From positions 304 through 10,125 of the forward strand of contig NYVS01000092.1 of the NCBI GenBank assembly GCA_002684755.1: 9,822 nucleotides of DNA. Direction: 5' to 3'. Positions 1 to 6,924 of the stretch are shown one piece after another. Positions within the stretch are counted from its first letter, which is position 1; each line of letters begins with the position of its first letter. The notes under the pieces are model-generated. The model made no database searches. It was given only the letters and a program-made list of their open reading frames with translations, and had not been told where the DNA came from. The position numbers were made by a program, and so were the translations under genes. Source of the DNA: Phycisphaerae bacterium. GTDB lineage: Bacteria > Planctomycetota > Phycisphaerae > Phycisphaerales > SM1A02.

Positions 1-339
1 ATCGGTTTCGTGAACGGCTGGGCGCCGCGGCAGTCGAACCTCAAGTTCGCCGACGGCTCGAAGGAGTTCCGCTACAAGGGCGGAACCCCGAACATGTACC
101 AGACCGAGCACAACGAGCTCTTCAAGGCGATCCGCGACGGCGAGCTGCTGAACGACGGCGACTGGATGACCCAGTCGGTGGCGATGGGCATTCTCGGTCG
201 GGAGGCCGGCTACAGCGGGCGGACGATCACCTGGGACGAGATCATGAACTCCGACAAGGCGATCGTCCCCGAAGATCCGAAGTTCGGGCCCATGCCGCCC
301 CTCGAGATCCCGCAGCCCGGCGTCTACAAGTTCAGTTGA
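1..339 (+). CDS. Gfo/Idh/MocA family oxidoreductase, C-terminal fragment (5' end outside window)
   Basis: The reading frame is already open at base 1 (I-G-F-V-N-G-W) and ends at TGA 337-339, so this is the last 112 residues of a longer protein; the GTG at base 10 is not a credible start. The family oxidises or reduces sugars, polyols and related compounds with bound NAD(P). The tail matches the end of the complete paralogue at 1369-2682: both have a H-x-(D/E)-L-x-x-(A/S)-I-R segment, a Leu-Asn-(D/E)-G stretch, a G-R-E-A-(G/A)-Y-(S/T)-G motif, then an acidic N-S-D segment and a Pro-rich end. The Rossmann domain and catalytic Lys lie outside the window, so export signal and cofactor site cannot be judged. 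It is followed after 52 bp by the TIM-barrel gene on the same strand and is probably the upstream part of the same operon. The exact substrate is unknown. Confidence 0.85.
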   Translation: MGFVNGWAPRQSNLKFADGSKEFRYKGGTPNMYQTEHNELFKAIRDGELLNDGDWMTQSVAMGILGREAGYSGRTITWDEIMNSDKAIVPEDPKFGPMPPLEIPQPGVYKFS

Positions 340-382
340 TCGAGTCTTCACGGCCATCGCCCCGCATCGTCCCTGCATGGAT

Positions 383-387
383 GGGAG
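383..387 (+). promoter_or_regulatory. Ribosome binding site that favours the start at 392
   Basis: GGGAG lies 4 bases before the ATG at 392. The in-frame ATG at 377 has no purine-rich Shine-Dalgarno sequence in front of it. The spacing is shorter than usual, but the ATG at 392 also places a basic residue directly before the hydrophobic signal segment. Confidence 0.5.
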
Positions 388-391
388 CCAC

Positions 392-1309
392 ATGCGTCAG
401 TTCGCGATTCTCGTCACCGGCCTTCTCGGCCTCCTTGGCCTCCTTGGCCTCCTTCTCATGTCATCCGGGTCGGTCCATGCCGCCTCGGAACCTCCGGCGA
501 GTCCGACCATGAAGAAGGCGGTCAAGATCGAGATGGTGAAGGAGGGTGGGACGCTCGAAGAGAAGTTCCGGCTGCTTCGATCGCTCGGTTACGACGGCGT
601 CGAGCTGCCGAGCCCCAATGCGTGGAGCGTGGAGGAGGTCGTCGCGGCCTCGAAGGCCACCGGACTTCCGGTCCACGGCGTGGTGTGCAGCGAGCACTGG
701 AAGAGTCCGCTCAACGATTCGAACCCCGAGGTTCGGGCGAAGTGCGTGGCGGCGATCCGCGAGGCGATCGCCGATGCGAAGGCCTACGGCGCCTCGTCCG
801 TGCTGGTGGTGCCGGCCGTGGTCGGAAAGAATCGCTCGTACGAAGACGCCTGGCGACTGAGTCGGGCCGAACTTCTCAAGGTGATTCCGGACGCCGAGGC
901 GGCGGGGATCGACATCGCCTTCGAGAACGTCTGGAACAACTTCCTGCTGAGTCCCCGGGAGGCCGCGGAGTACGTCGACTCGTTCGAGAGCGACCGGGTC
1001 GGGTGGTATCTCGATGTCGGGAACCTCGTCGCCTACGGCTGGCCCGAACAGTGGATCAGGGTGCTCGGGCCGCGGGTCATGAAGGTCGATGTGAAGGAAT
1101 ACAGCCGCAGCAAGCTCGACAAGGAGGGGCGTTGGGCCGGCTTCGACGTCCTGCTGCTCGAGGGTGACTGCGACTGGCCCGCGGTGATGACCGCCTTGCG
1201 GGAGATCGAATTCGATGGATGGATGACCGCGGAGATCGGCGGCGGCGATCGGGCCTGGCTGACCGATGTCGCGACACGAATGGACCGGATCCGGGAATCC
1301 GCCGAGTAG
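392..1309 (+). CDS. Secreted sugar phosphate isomerase/epimerase-like TIM-barrel protein
   Basis: This 305-residue protein belongs to the xylose isomerase-like/AP endonuclease 2 TIM-barrel superfamily, whose members isomerise or epimerise sugars and keto acids using a divalent metal. The start at 392 is preferred over ATG 377 because of the GGGAG at 383-387. Residues 1-30 form a Sec-type signal peptide: M-R-Q, a hydrophobic core built of Gly-Leu-Leu repeats, and a probable cleavage after V-H-A; no lipobox Cys is present. The barrel runs from about residue 43 to 300. Likely metal ligands are Glu178 (in F-E-N-V-W-N-N), Asp208 (Y-L-D-V-G-N) and Glu281 (T-A-E-I-G-G-G). The third usual ligand, a His in an H-V-K-D-like strand, appears to be Asp233 (K-V-D-V-K-E-Y). 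The E-N-V-W-N-x-F-L-L-S-P segment is one I associate with planctomycete members. It sits between two Gfo/Idh genes, which suggests action on an oxidised sugar. The substrate is not predictable. Confidence 0.85.
   Translation: MRQFAILVTGLLGLLGLLGLLLMSSGSVHAASEPPASPTMKKAVKIEMVKEGGTLEEKFRLLRSLGYDGVELPSPNAWSVEEVVAASKATGLPVHGVVCSEHWKSPLNDSNPEVRAKCVAAIREAIADAKAYGASSVLVVPAVVGKNRSYEDAWRLSRAELLKVIPDAEAAGIDIAFENVWNNFLLSPREAAEYVDSFESDRVGWYLDVGNLVAYGWPEQWIRVLGPRVMKVDVKEYSRSKLDKEGRWAGFDVLLLEGDCDWPAVMTALREIEFDGWMTAEIGGGDRAWLTDVATRMDRIRESAE
419..454 (+). repeat. 9-bp tandem repeat inside the signal peptide coding region
   Basis: Three perfect copies of GGCCTCCTT lie at 428-436, 437-445 and 446-454, preceded by a degenerate copy GGCCTTCTC at 419-427. 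Each unit is three codons, so gain or loss of a copy keeps the frame and changes the signal peptide core by one Gly-Leu-Leu block. Confidence 0.9.
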
Positions 1310-1368
1310 GCGACCCGGGAAGACGACGGTGGATCCACCACCGAAAAACCAAGATCGGAGCGCCTTCG

Positions 1369-2682
1369 ATGAATGACCGGAATCTTGCTCGACGTGACTT
1401 CGTCCGCGCCGTCGGACTCGCCGCCACCGTTCCGGCGATCGTCTCCGCCGCGCCGACGATCCTCGGGTCCAGACTCGGTCGCGAGGACGTCATCAACGTC
1501 GGTCTCATCGGATGCGGCGGGCGAGGCTCCGGGGCGGCGGTCAATGCGCTCGAAGCCGGTCCGGACGTGCGGATCCACGCGATGGGCGATCTCTTTCCCG
1601 ATCGTCTCCAGAGCAGCCTCGGGAACCTGCGCAAGCGGGAGGAGGCCCGGGTGGATGTTCCCGAGTCGAGACAGTTCACGGGATTCGACGCGTTCAAGAA
1701 GGTGATCGGCACCGATTGCGACGTGGTGATCCTCGCGACGCCGCCCGGCTTCCGTCCGCAGCACTTCGCCGCGGCGGTGGAGGGCGGCAAGCACGTCTTC
1801 ATGGAGAAGCCGGTGGCGGTCGACGCGACCGGGATCCGCACCGTGATGGAGGCGGCCGCGGCCGCGAAGGATCGAAATCTCTCGGTCGTCGCAGGCACGC
1901 AGCGCCGTCATGAACAGTGCTACCTCGAGGCGATGGAGCGGCTGCACCGGGGCGATCTCGGGCGGCTGCTCGCGGCCCGCTGCTACTGGAACATGGGAGG
2001 CCTCTGGAACGTCGCCGCCGAACCGGATCGAAGCGAGATCGAGAACCAGATCCGGAACTGGCTCTACTACACATGGCTGTCCGGCGACCACATCGTCGAG
2101 CAGCACGTGCACAACCTGGACGCGATCAACTGGGCGTTCCAGTCGCCACCGACCGAGGTCTTCGGCGTCGGCGGTCGGCAGTCGCGGACCTCCGACGAGT
2201 ACGGTCACATCTTCGATCACTTCGGTCTGGAATATCGATACCCGGACGACCGTTTCGCGATGAGCATGTGCCGGCAGCAGGCGGGGACCACCGGCCGGGT
2301 GGAGGAGGTCATCACCGGTGCCGACGGGATGGCGACCCTCACCAGCGGACGGGCGGTCCTGACCGGACCGAACGCCTGGCGATTCAAGGGGCCGCAGCGG
2401 AATCCCTACGTCCAGGAGCACATGGATCTGCAGGCGTCGATCCGGGGGACCGGCGACTATCTCAACGAGGGGCAGCGGATCGCGGAGAGCACGCTCACCG
2501 CCATCATGGGACGCGAGGCGGCCTACACCGGCAAGGTGATCACCTTCGAGGACGCCTTGAACAGCGACCAGGATCTCATGCCGAATCCGACCGACTTCAC
2601 CGACATGCCGACGCCGCCGGTGCCGGTGCCCGGTCAGACGAGGATGAATCGAAGCGACGACGCCCGCCCGACCGACGCATGA
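1369..2682 (+). CDS. Tat-exported Gfo/Idh/MocA family oxidoreductase
   Basis: The protein has 437 residues. ATG 1369 is chosen because GGAG at 1357-1360 lies 8 bases upstream and because it puts a twin-arginine signal at the N-terminus (A-R-R-D-F-V-R at 7-13, then a hydrophobic stretch to about residue 28). The frame stays open upstream to 1219, but that part lies inside the previous gene and would bury the signal. The NAD(P)-binding Rossmann motif is G-C-G-G-R-G-S-G at 48-55. The E-K-P motif at 146-148 supplies the conserved Lys147. The segment around 238-251 (S-G-D-H-I-V-E-Q-H-V-H-N-L-D) holds the likely catalytic His248. The C-terminal half is the alpha/beta domain that binds substrate, ending in a Pro-rich tail plus about 15 extra hydrophilic residues. 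Exported relatives such as Zymomonas glucose-fructose oxidoreductase keep NADP tightly bound; whether this one does is an inference. It has TIM-barrel isomerase-like genes on both sides. The substrate is unknown. Confidence 0.92.
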   Translation: MNDRNLARRDFVRAVGLAATVPAIVSAAPTILGSRLGREDVINVGLIGCGGRGSGAAVNALEAGPDVRIHAMGDLFPDRLQSSLGNLRKREEARVDVPESRQFTGFDAFKKVIGTDCDVVILATPPGFRPQHFAAAVEGGKHVFMEKPVAVDATGIRTVMEAAAAAKDRNLSVVAGTQRRHEQCYLEAMERLHRGDLGRLLAARCYWNMGGLWNVAAEPDRSEIENQIRNWLYYTWLSGDHIVEQHVHNLDAINWAFQSPPTEVFGVGGRQSRTSDEYGHIFDHFGLEYRYPDDRFAMSMCRQQAGTTGRVEEVITGADGMATLTSGRAVLTGPNAWRFKGPQRNPYVQEHMDLQASIRGTGDYLNEGQRIAESTLTAIMGREAAYTGKVITFEDALNSDQDLMPNPTDFTDMPTPPVPVPGQTRMNRSDDARPTDA

Positions 2683-2710
2683 GGGCCGACCGGACCAGGG
2701 AGCGAACGAC

Positions 2711-3664
2711 ATGAGCGGAACCGAATCAGCGGGGTCTGAAGCGGGTGGGATCGAGCGGCGGGCCTTTCTCGGCGCGGCGGGCGGGGCGACGGTGGCCGGA
2801 CTGGCGACCGGGGTCGCGGCCGGCGATGTCGCGGTGCCACCCGTGGCGGAATTCAATCTGAAATATGCGCCGCACTTCGGCATGTTCAATGCAAGGAGCG
2901 GGAACGACCTCGTCGACCAGCTCCAGTTCGCCCACGACCACGGATTCCGGGCCTGGGAGGACAACGGAATGCCGGGGCGATCCGACGCCGAGCAGAAGCG
3001 GCTGGGAGAAGCGATGCGTCGGCTGGACATCGAGATGGGGGTGTTCGTGGCCGAGGGCGACTTCGGTGCGGAGACCTTCGTCAAACGCGATCAGGCCATC
3101 ACCGCACGGTTGGAAACGAAGATGGCGAAGGCGGTCGAGATCGCCAGTCGGTGCGGGGCACGCTGGATGACCGTGGTTCCGGGCCGGTACGGCCTGTCCG
3201 ATTCCTGGGATTTCCAGACCGCCAATGTGATCGAGAATCTCAAGCGATGTGCGGCGATTCTCGAACCGCATGATCTGGTGATGGTGCTCGAGCCGTTGAA
3301 TCGTCGTGATCACTCGGGGTTGTTCCTCACCGGGATACCCCAGGCCTTCATGATCTGCGAAGCAGTGGGCAGCCCGAGCTGCAAGATCCTCGATGATCTC
3401 TACCACCAGCAGATCACCGAAGGGAATCTCATTCCCTACATGGATCAGGCGTGGAACGAGATCGCCTACTTCCAGGTCGGTGACAATCCCGGTCGTCGCG
3501 AGCCGACCACCGGAGAGATCGACTATCGCAACGTCTTCCGTCACATTCATCGGCGGGGATTCGAGGGCATCGTGGGCATGGAACACGGCCTGAGCCTGGG
3601 TGGCAAGGACGGCGTCGATCGGTTGATCAAGGCATATCGCGAATGCGACGAATTCCGAGCCTGA
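2711..3664 (+). CDS. Tat-exported hydroxypyruvate isomerase-like TIM-barrel protein
   Basis: The protein has 317 residues and resembles hydroxypyruvate isomerase (Hyi) and its YgbM/OtnI relatives, which interconvert hydroxy-keto acids or keto-sugar acids. ATG 2711 has GGGAG at 2698-2702, 8 bases upstream. The N-terminus carries a twin-arginine signal (I-E-R-R-A-F-L-G at 14-21) followed by an Ala/Gly-rich hydrophobic run to about residue 38. Hyi-type motifs follow: V-L-E-P-L-N (Glu194), L-D-D-L-Y-H-Q-Q (Asp229, His232), F-Q-V-G-D-N-P-G-R-R-E-P-T-T-G-E at 254-269 (Gln255), and G-M-E-H-G (Glu291). These would be the metal and substrate residues, all present. A position that is usually His before the Gln is Tyr253. 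Cytoplasmic Hyi enzymes lack an export signal, so a different extracellular substrate is likely. The gene follows the Gfo/Idh gene by 28 bp and overlaps the ApbE fusion gene by 22 bp, which supports co-translation. Confidence 0.88.
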   Translation: MSGTESAGSEAGGIERRAFLGAAGGATVAGLATGVAAGDVAVPPVAEFNLKYAPHFGMFNARSGNDLVDQLQFAHDHGFRAWEDNGMPGRSDAEQKRLGEAMRRLDIEMGVFVAEGDFGAETFVKRDQAITARLETKMAKAVEIASRCGARWMTVVPGRYGLSDSWDFQTANVIENLKRCAAILEPHDLVMVLEPLNRRDHSGLFLTGIPQAFMICEAVGSPSCKILDDLYHQQITEGNLIPYMDQAWNEIAYFQVGDNPGRREPTTGEIDYRNVFRHIHRRGFEGIVGMEHGLSLGGKDGVDRLIKAYRECDEFRA

Positions 3665-5520
3665 GCCACGGGCGTCGTCCTTCCGTGACGCGACTGCTGG
3701 CGTTGCTCGCCATGGTCGTGGCCGCGTCCGGAACGTCGGTGTCCTTCGCCGGTGATGACTTCGTCCGAGTGGTCGACCGCCGCGTGGTGATGGGAACGTC
3801 GGCGACCATCCAGGTCTACGCGCCGGACGAGGCGACGGGATATGCCGCGACGCGGGCGGCCTTCGCCCGCATGGCGGAGGTCGAGGATGCCCTGAGCGAC
3901 TACCGACCCCGAAGCGAGGCGATGCGGCTCGTCGAACGGGTCGGCGAATCGGTCGAAGTGTCTTCGGATCTGGCGACGGCGCTGCGGCGGTCCATCCACT
4001 GGCATCGACTGAGCGGGGGTGGGTTCGATCCCACGGTCGGCCCGCTCAGCCTGCTCTGGCGGACGGCGCGTCGGGAAGGCGAACCGCCATCGAGGGCGAG
4101 CGTCGATTTCGCGAACGACGTGGTCGGCCTCGAGAAACTCGAATTCGATTCGAAGACTGGCAGGGTGCGGTGTCGGACGGCCGGGCTCCGGCTCGACTTC
4201 GGCGGCATCGGCAAGGGCATGGCTGCGGATGCCGGCCTCGCGGTGCTGCGTGCGCACGGGCTCGTTCGGGCGCTGGTCGAGGTCGGCGGCGACCTGGTGG
4301 CGGGGTTTCCGCCGCCCGAGTCGCCGGGATGGCGGGTTCGCATTCGAACCATCGACGGTGACGACGACGAGATCGTGATGCTGGAGAACGGCGCGATCGC
4401 GACCAGCGGGGACGTGGAGCAGTTTCTCGACGTGGAACGGAACGGCGGGATCGTCCGGCTGAGCCATCTTCTGGACCCCCGCACGGGAAGACCGATCGAA
4501 GCGCGGCGGGAGGTGACGGTGCTCGTCCGGGGCGGCGTTTCGCCCGGCGCCGACGCTGATGCGCTTGCGAGTTGTGCGAGCGTGCTCGGCTTCAACGGAT
4601 CCATGCGACTCGCGGACGGCACCACCGATGGATGGATCCGTTTCCACGAGATCCCATCCGGCGGCGAACTCGGACGGACCCGACGAATTCCACTGGCCGC
4701 CGACCCGACCTGGGCGCGAGTCGGTCCGGCGGCGGTCCTCGTCGAAGGTTTCGAGTTCTCCGAGGGGCCGGTGTTTCTTTCGAATGGTGATCTGCTCGTG
4801 ACGGATCAGCCCCGCGATCGAATCGTCCGCGTCGATTCCACGGGTGGGGTGTCGGTGATGCCGCTGGCGGCGCGACGGGCGAACGGACTGGCGGTATCCG
4901 GCGATGGCCGGCTCCTCGGCTGCGCCGAAGCGGACAATCAGCTCGTGGCGTGGGCCGACGACGGGACCGTCGAGGTCCTCGCCGACCGCGATTCGAATCC
5001 CTTCAACGGCCCCAACGATCTCTGGGTCGGACCGTCGGGACGGATCTGGTTCACGGATCCCTTCTACCGTCGGCCGTGGTTCGCGGGCGGAAGGAAGGGG
5101 CTCCGGGCGGACGTGCATCGACTCGATCCGGACGGCACCTGCACGGTCGCGGCGACTGGATTCGTGCGTCCGAACGGCATCGTCGGCCGACCGGACGGAA
5201 GCCGTCTCTACGTCGCCGATCTCGACGGTGGGCGCACCGATTCCTTCGCGATCGATGACACCGGGGCGTTGGGTGATCGACGGGCGTTCTTCCCACTCGG
5301 ATCGGACGGCATGGCGATGGCGTCCGACGGCGCGGTGGTGCTCACCGGCAAGGGCGTGCACGTGGTCTCGGCCGACGGGGCCCTCATCCGCACCCTCGTC
5401 CCGGACGAGCGATGGATCTCGAACGCATGTTTCGATCCGGCGGGCGAGCGGCTGGTGGTGACCGCGGTCGATCGGGTGCTGGTCTTCGAGCTCGCGCCCG
5501 AGGTCATCGGAGGGCCCTGA
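3643..5520 (+). CDS. Secreted ApbE (FAD:protein FMN transferase) fused to SMP-30/gluconolactonase
   Basis: A single uninterrupted 625-residue frame encodes two enzyme domains. Residues 1-36 are a Sec signal peptide (M-R-R, a hydrophobic run, V-S-F-A before the mature end) without a lipobox. The start at 3643 overlaps the previous gene by 22 bp and has only a weak AAGG at 3629-3632; GTG 3685 is a possible shorter start. About residues 44-340 are ApbE, which covalently attaches FMN to exported flavoproteins: M-G-T-S-A-T-I, F-D-P-T-V-G-P-L (128-135), L-D-F-G-G-I-G-K-G (184-192), V-E-V-G-G-D-L, A-T-S-G-D (253-257), H-L-L-D-P-R-T-G (275-282) and D-A-L-A-S (306-310). The last motif has Ser310 where Thr is usual for the Mg site. 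About residues 365-620 form an SMP-30 beta-propeller lactonase with probable metal ligands Glu374, Asn458, Asn511 and Asp555. Together with the exported oxidoreductase, a role in sugar lactone opening is plausible. Confidence 0.9.
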   Translation: MRRIPSLSHGRRPSVTRLLALLAMVVAASGTSVSFAGDDFVRVVDRRVVMGTSATIQVYAPDEATGYAATRAAFARMAEVEDALSDYRPRSEAMRLVERVGESVEVSSDLATALRRSIHWHRLSGGGFDPTVGPLSLLWRTARREGEPPSRASVDFANDVVGLEKLEFDSKTGRVRCRTAGLRLDFGGIGKGMAADAGLAVLRAHGLVRALVEVGGDLVAGFPPPESPGWRVRIRTIDGDDDEIVMLENGAIATSGDVEQFLDVERNGGIVRLSHLLDPRTGRPIEARREVTVLVRGGVSPGADADALASCASVLGFNGSMRLADGTTDGWIRFHEIPSGGELGRTRRIPLAADPTWARVGPAAVLVEGFEFSEGPVFLSNGDLLVTDQPRDRIVRVDSTGGVSVMPLAARRANGLAVSGDGRLLGCAEADNQLVAWADDGTVEVLADRDSNPFNGPNDLWVGPSGRIWFTDPFYRRPWFAGGRKGLRADVHRLDPDGTCTVAATGFVRPNGIVGRPDGSRLYVADLDGGRTDSFAIDDTGALGDRRAFFPLGSDGMAMASDGAVVLTGKGVHVVSADGALIRTLVPDERWISNACFDPAGERLVVTAVDRVLVFELAPEVIGGP

Positions 5521-5533
5521 GGCTCTTCAGGCC
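5513..5533. terminator. Small hairpin at the convergent gene junction, possible bidirectional terminator
   Basis: CCTGA (5516-5520) pairs with TCAGG (5527-5531) around a 6-base loop GGCTCT. The stem extends by two G-C pairs (5513-5514 with 5532-5533) across one bulged C. Both stop codons are in the stem. No T-run follows on either strand, so an intrinsic terminator is only a guess. Confidence 0.3.
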
Positions 5534-6924
5534 GTGACGGCGTTCTTCGCCGACTTGAAGGTCTCGATCGCGCGGACCCGGGCGGCCTTCAGATCGACGA
5601 TCGGTTTCATCGATGCCGGACCGTCGTATTCCGGAACCCATCGCCGGATGTAGGTCCCCGCGGCGTCGAAGCGTTCCGCCTGACGATCGGGATTGAAGAT
5701 CCGGAAATACGGTGCCGCGTCGGTTCCGGTCGAGGCCGCCCACTGCCAGCCGCCGTTGTTGCTGGGGAAGTCGCCGTCGACGAGCTGTTTCATGAAGAAC
5801 CGCTCGCCTCGGCGCCAGTCGATGAGCAGGTGTTTCGCGAGAAAGGTCGCCGTGATCATGCGGACGCGATTGTGCATCCAACCAGTCGCGGCGAGCTGCC
5901 GCATGCCCGCGTCGACGATCGCGATTCCGGTTCGGCCCTCGCACCAGGCGGCGAAGCCGGCGTCATCATCACGCCACTGAACGCGATCGGTCCAGCCGTG
6001 GAGCGGGCGGTCCATCGAGAGTTTCGGAATGCCGTCCATCACGTGGCGATAGAACTCGCGCCAGATCAGTTCGCTGAGCCACGTGGAGGGACCCTCCTGC
6101 CACGTCGCGGGGTCCTCGCCGAATCGGTCCATGAGTTTCCGGAGGATCCGACGCGGTGAGATCGAGCCGCAGGCGAGCCACGGGGAAAGCGTGCTGGTTC
6201 CATCGAGCGACGGTGGGTCGCGGTCGTCGTGATATCGCTGCACGGGACCGTCGAGGAATGCGTCGAGGCGTCGAAGCGGTTCGGCTTCGCCGGCCTCGAA
6301 TGCCGACTCGGGCGCGTCTGCGAGCGCGGCCTCGAGCGTGATCTCGCCGGGGAAGGCGTCGGTCGTCTTCGGAACCACGCCGGATCCGTGCGGTGGCGAA
6401 AGCGGCGCGGGAATGCCGGCGTCCGTGAGAAGCGCGAGCCACTTCCGCTTGAACGGGGTGAACACGGTGTACGGGGTGCCGGCGCCGGAGCGGATCTCCT
6501 CGACCGGCAGGATGGTCTGGTCATGGTGTCGTTCGAACGCGACGTTCGCGTTCGCGAGTCGGTTCGCGACCGCATCGTCGCGACGGTTTTCATCGACGCC
6601 GAATTCCCGGTTCGCATGGACTTCGGTGGCGCCGGAGACCCGGCAGGCTTCGGTGATCACGTCCTCGGCCGAACTCGATGCGGTGGACAGGGCGCGGAGA
6701 TCGATTCCGGCGTCGGCGAGTCTCGGGCGCATCGCGGCGACCGCGCGAAGGGTCATGCCTCGTCTGGCCGGTCCCCAGTGGTGCTTCGACCAGAAGGCGT
6801 CGTCGAGGAGATGCACCGCGGTGCATCCATCCGTTCCGCGTGCGTGGGCCGCGGCCAGCGCGGGGTTGTCGTCGACCCGGAGGTCGCCGCGAAGCCATGC
6901 GATGGTCCGTCGAGTCGTGGTCAT
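5527..6924 (-). CDS. phrB: Class I CPD photolyase (deoxyribodipyrimidine photolyase)
   Basis: The 465-residue protein repairs UV-induced cyclobutane pyrimidine dimers in DNA by light-driven electron transfer from reduced FAD. The N-terminal alpha/beta antenna domain begins with I-A-W-L-R-G-D-L-R-V-D-D-N at 8-20. The C-terminal FAD domain closely matches E. coli PhrB: S-E-L-I-W-R-E-F-Y-R-H gives Trp288 (dimer-binding, E. coli Trp277), and the electron-transfer Trp triad is intact at Trp317, Trp370 and Trp393 (E. coli 306, 359, 382). Asn389 matches E. coli Asn378 next to the flavin. The folate antenna pocket is mixed: Glu112 aligns with Glu109, but Ser303-Met304 replace Cys292-Lys293. The ATG overlaps the stop of the upstream FAD oxidoreductase (ATGA, 6921-6924), and GGGAG at 6932-6936 lies 7 bases before it. 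It is the last gene of the minus-strand operon. Full length for the family. Confidence 0.97.
   Translation of the reverse strand: MTTTRRTIAWLRGDLRVDDNPALAAAHARGTDGCTAVHLLDDAFWSKHHWGPARRGMTLRAVAAMRPRLADAGIDLRALSTASSSAEDVITEACRVSGATEVHANREFGVDENRRDDAVANRLANANVAFERHHDQTILPVEEIRSGAGTPYTVFTPFKRKWLALLTDAGIPAPLSPPHGSGVVPKTTDAFPGEITLEAALADAPESAFEAGEAEPLRRLDAFLDGPVQRYHDDRDPPSLDGTSTLSPWLACGSISPRRILRKLMDRFGEDPATWQEGPSTWLSELIWREFYRHVMDGIPKLSMDRPLHGWTDRVQWRDDDAGFAAWCEGRTGIAIVDAGMRQLAATGWMHNRVRMITATFLAKHLLIDWRRGERFFMKQLVDGDFPSNNGGWQWAASTGTDAAPYFRIFNPDRQAERFDAAGTYIRRWVPEYDGPASMKPIVDLKAARVRAIETFKSAKNAVTA

Noticed and set aside
1328..1339. 12-bp perfect palindrome GGTGGATCCACC between two genes
   Set aside because: There is no loop, no following T-run and no second copy in the window; it could be an operator by chance only, so it is not called.
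1219..1368. 50-codon upstream extension of the Gfo/Idh gene
   Set aside because: It overlaps the preceding coding region and would bury the Tat signal; ATG 1369 has its own ribosome binding site.
1033..3084. 683-codon open frame on the minus strand across three plus-strand genes
   Set aside because: It spans the ends and starts of three well-supported genes and has low-complexity composition without family motifs; a GC-driven shadow.
3790..3810. G-T-S-A-T segment resembling an FMN attachment motif of ApbE targets
   Set aside because: It is the conserved N-terminal M-G-T motif of ApbE itself, not a D-x-x-(S/T)-G-A-T-type acceptor site.
3547..5361. 604-codon open frame on the minus strand opposite the ApbE-SMP-30 gene
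   Set aside because: It lies wholly antisense to a gene with clear motifs, its translation is rich in Arg, Pro and His with no recognisable domain, and such frames are common in GC-rich DNA.
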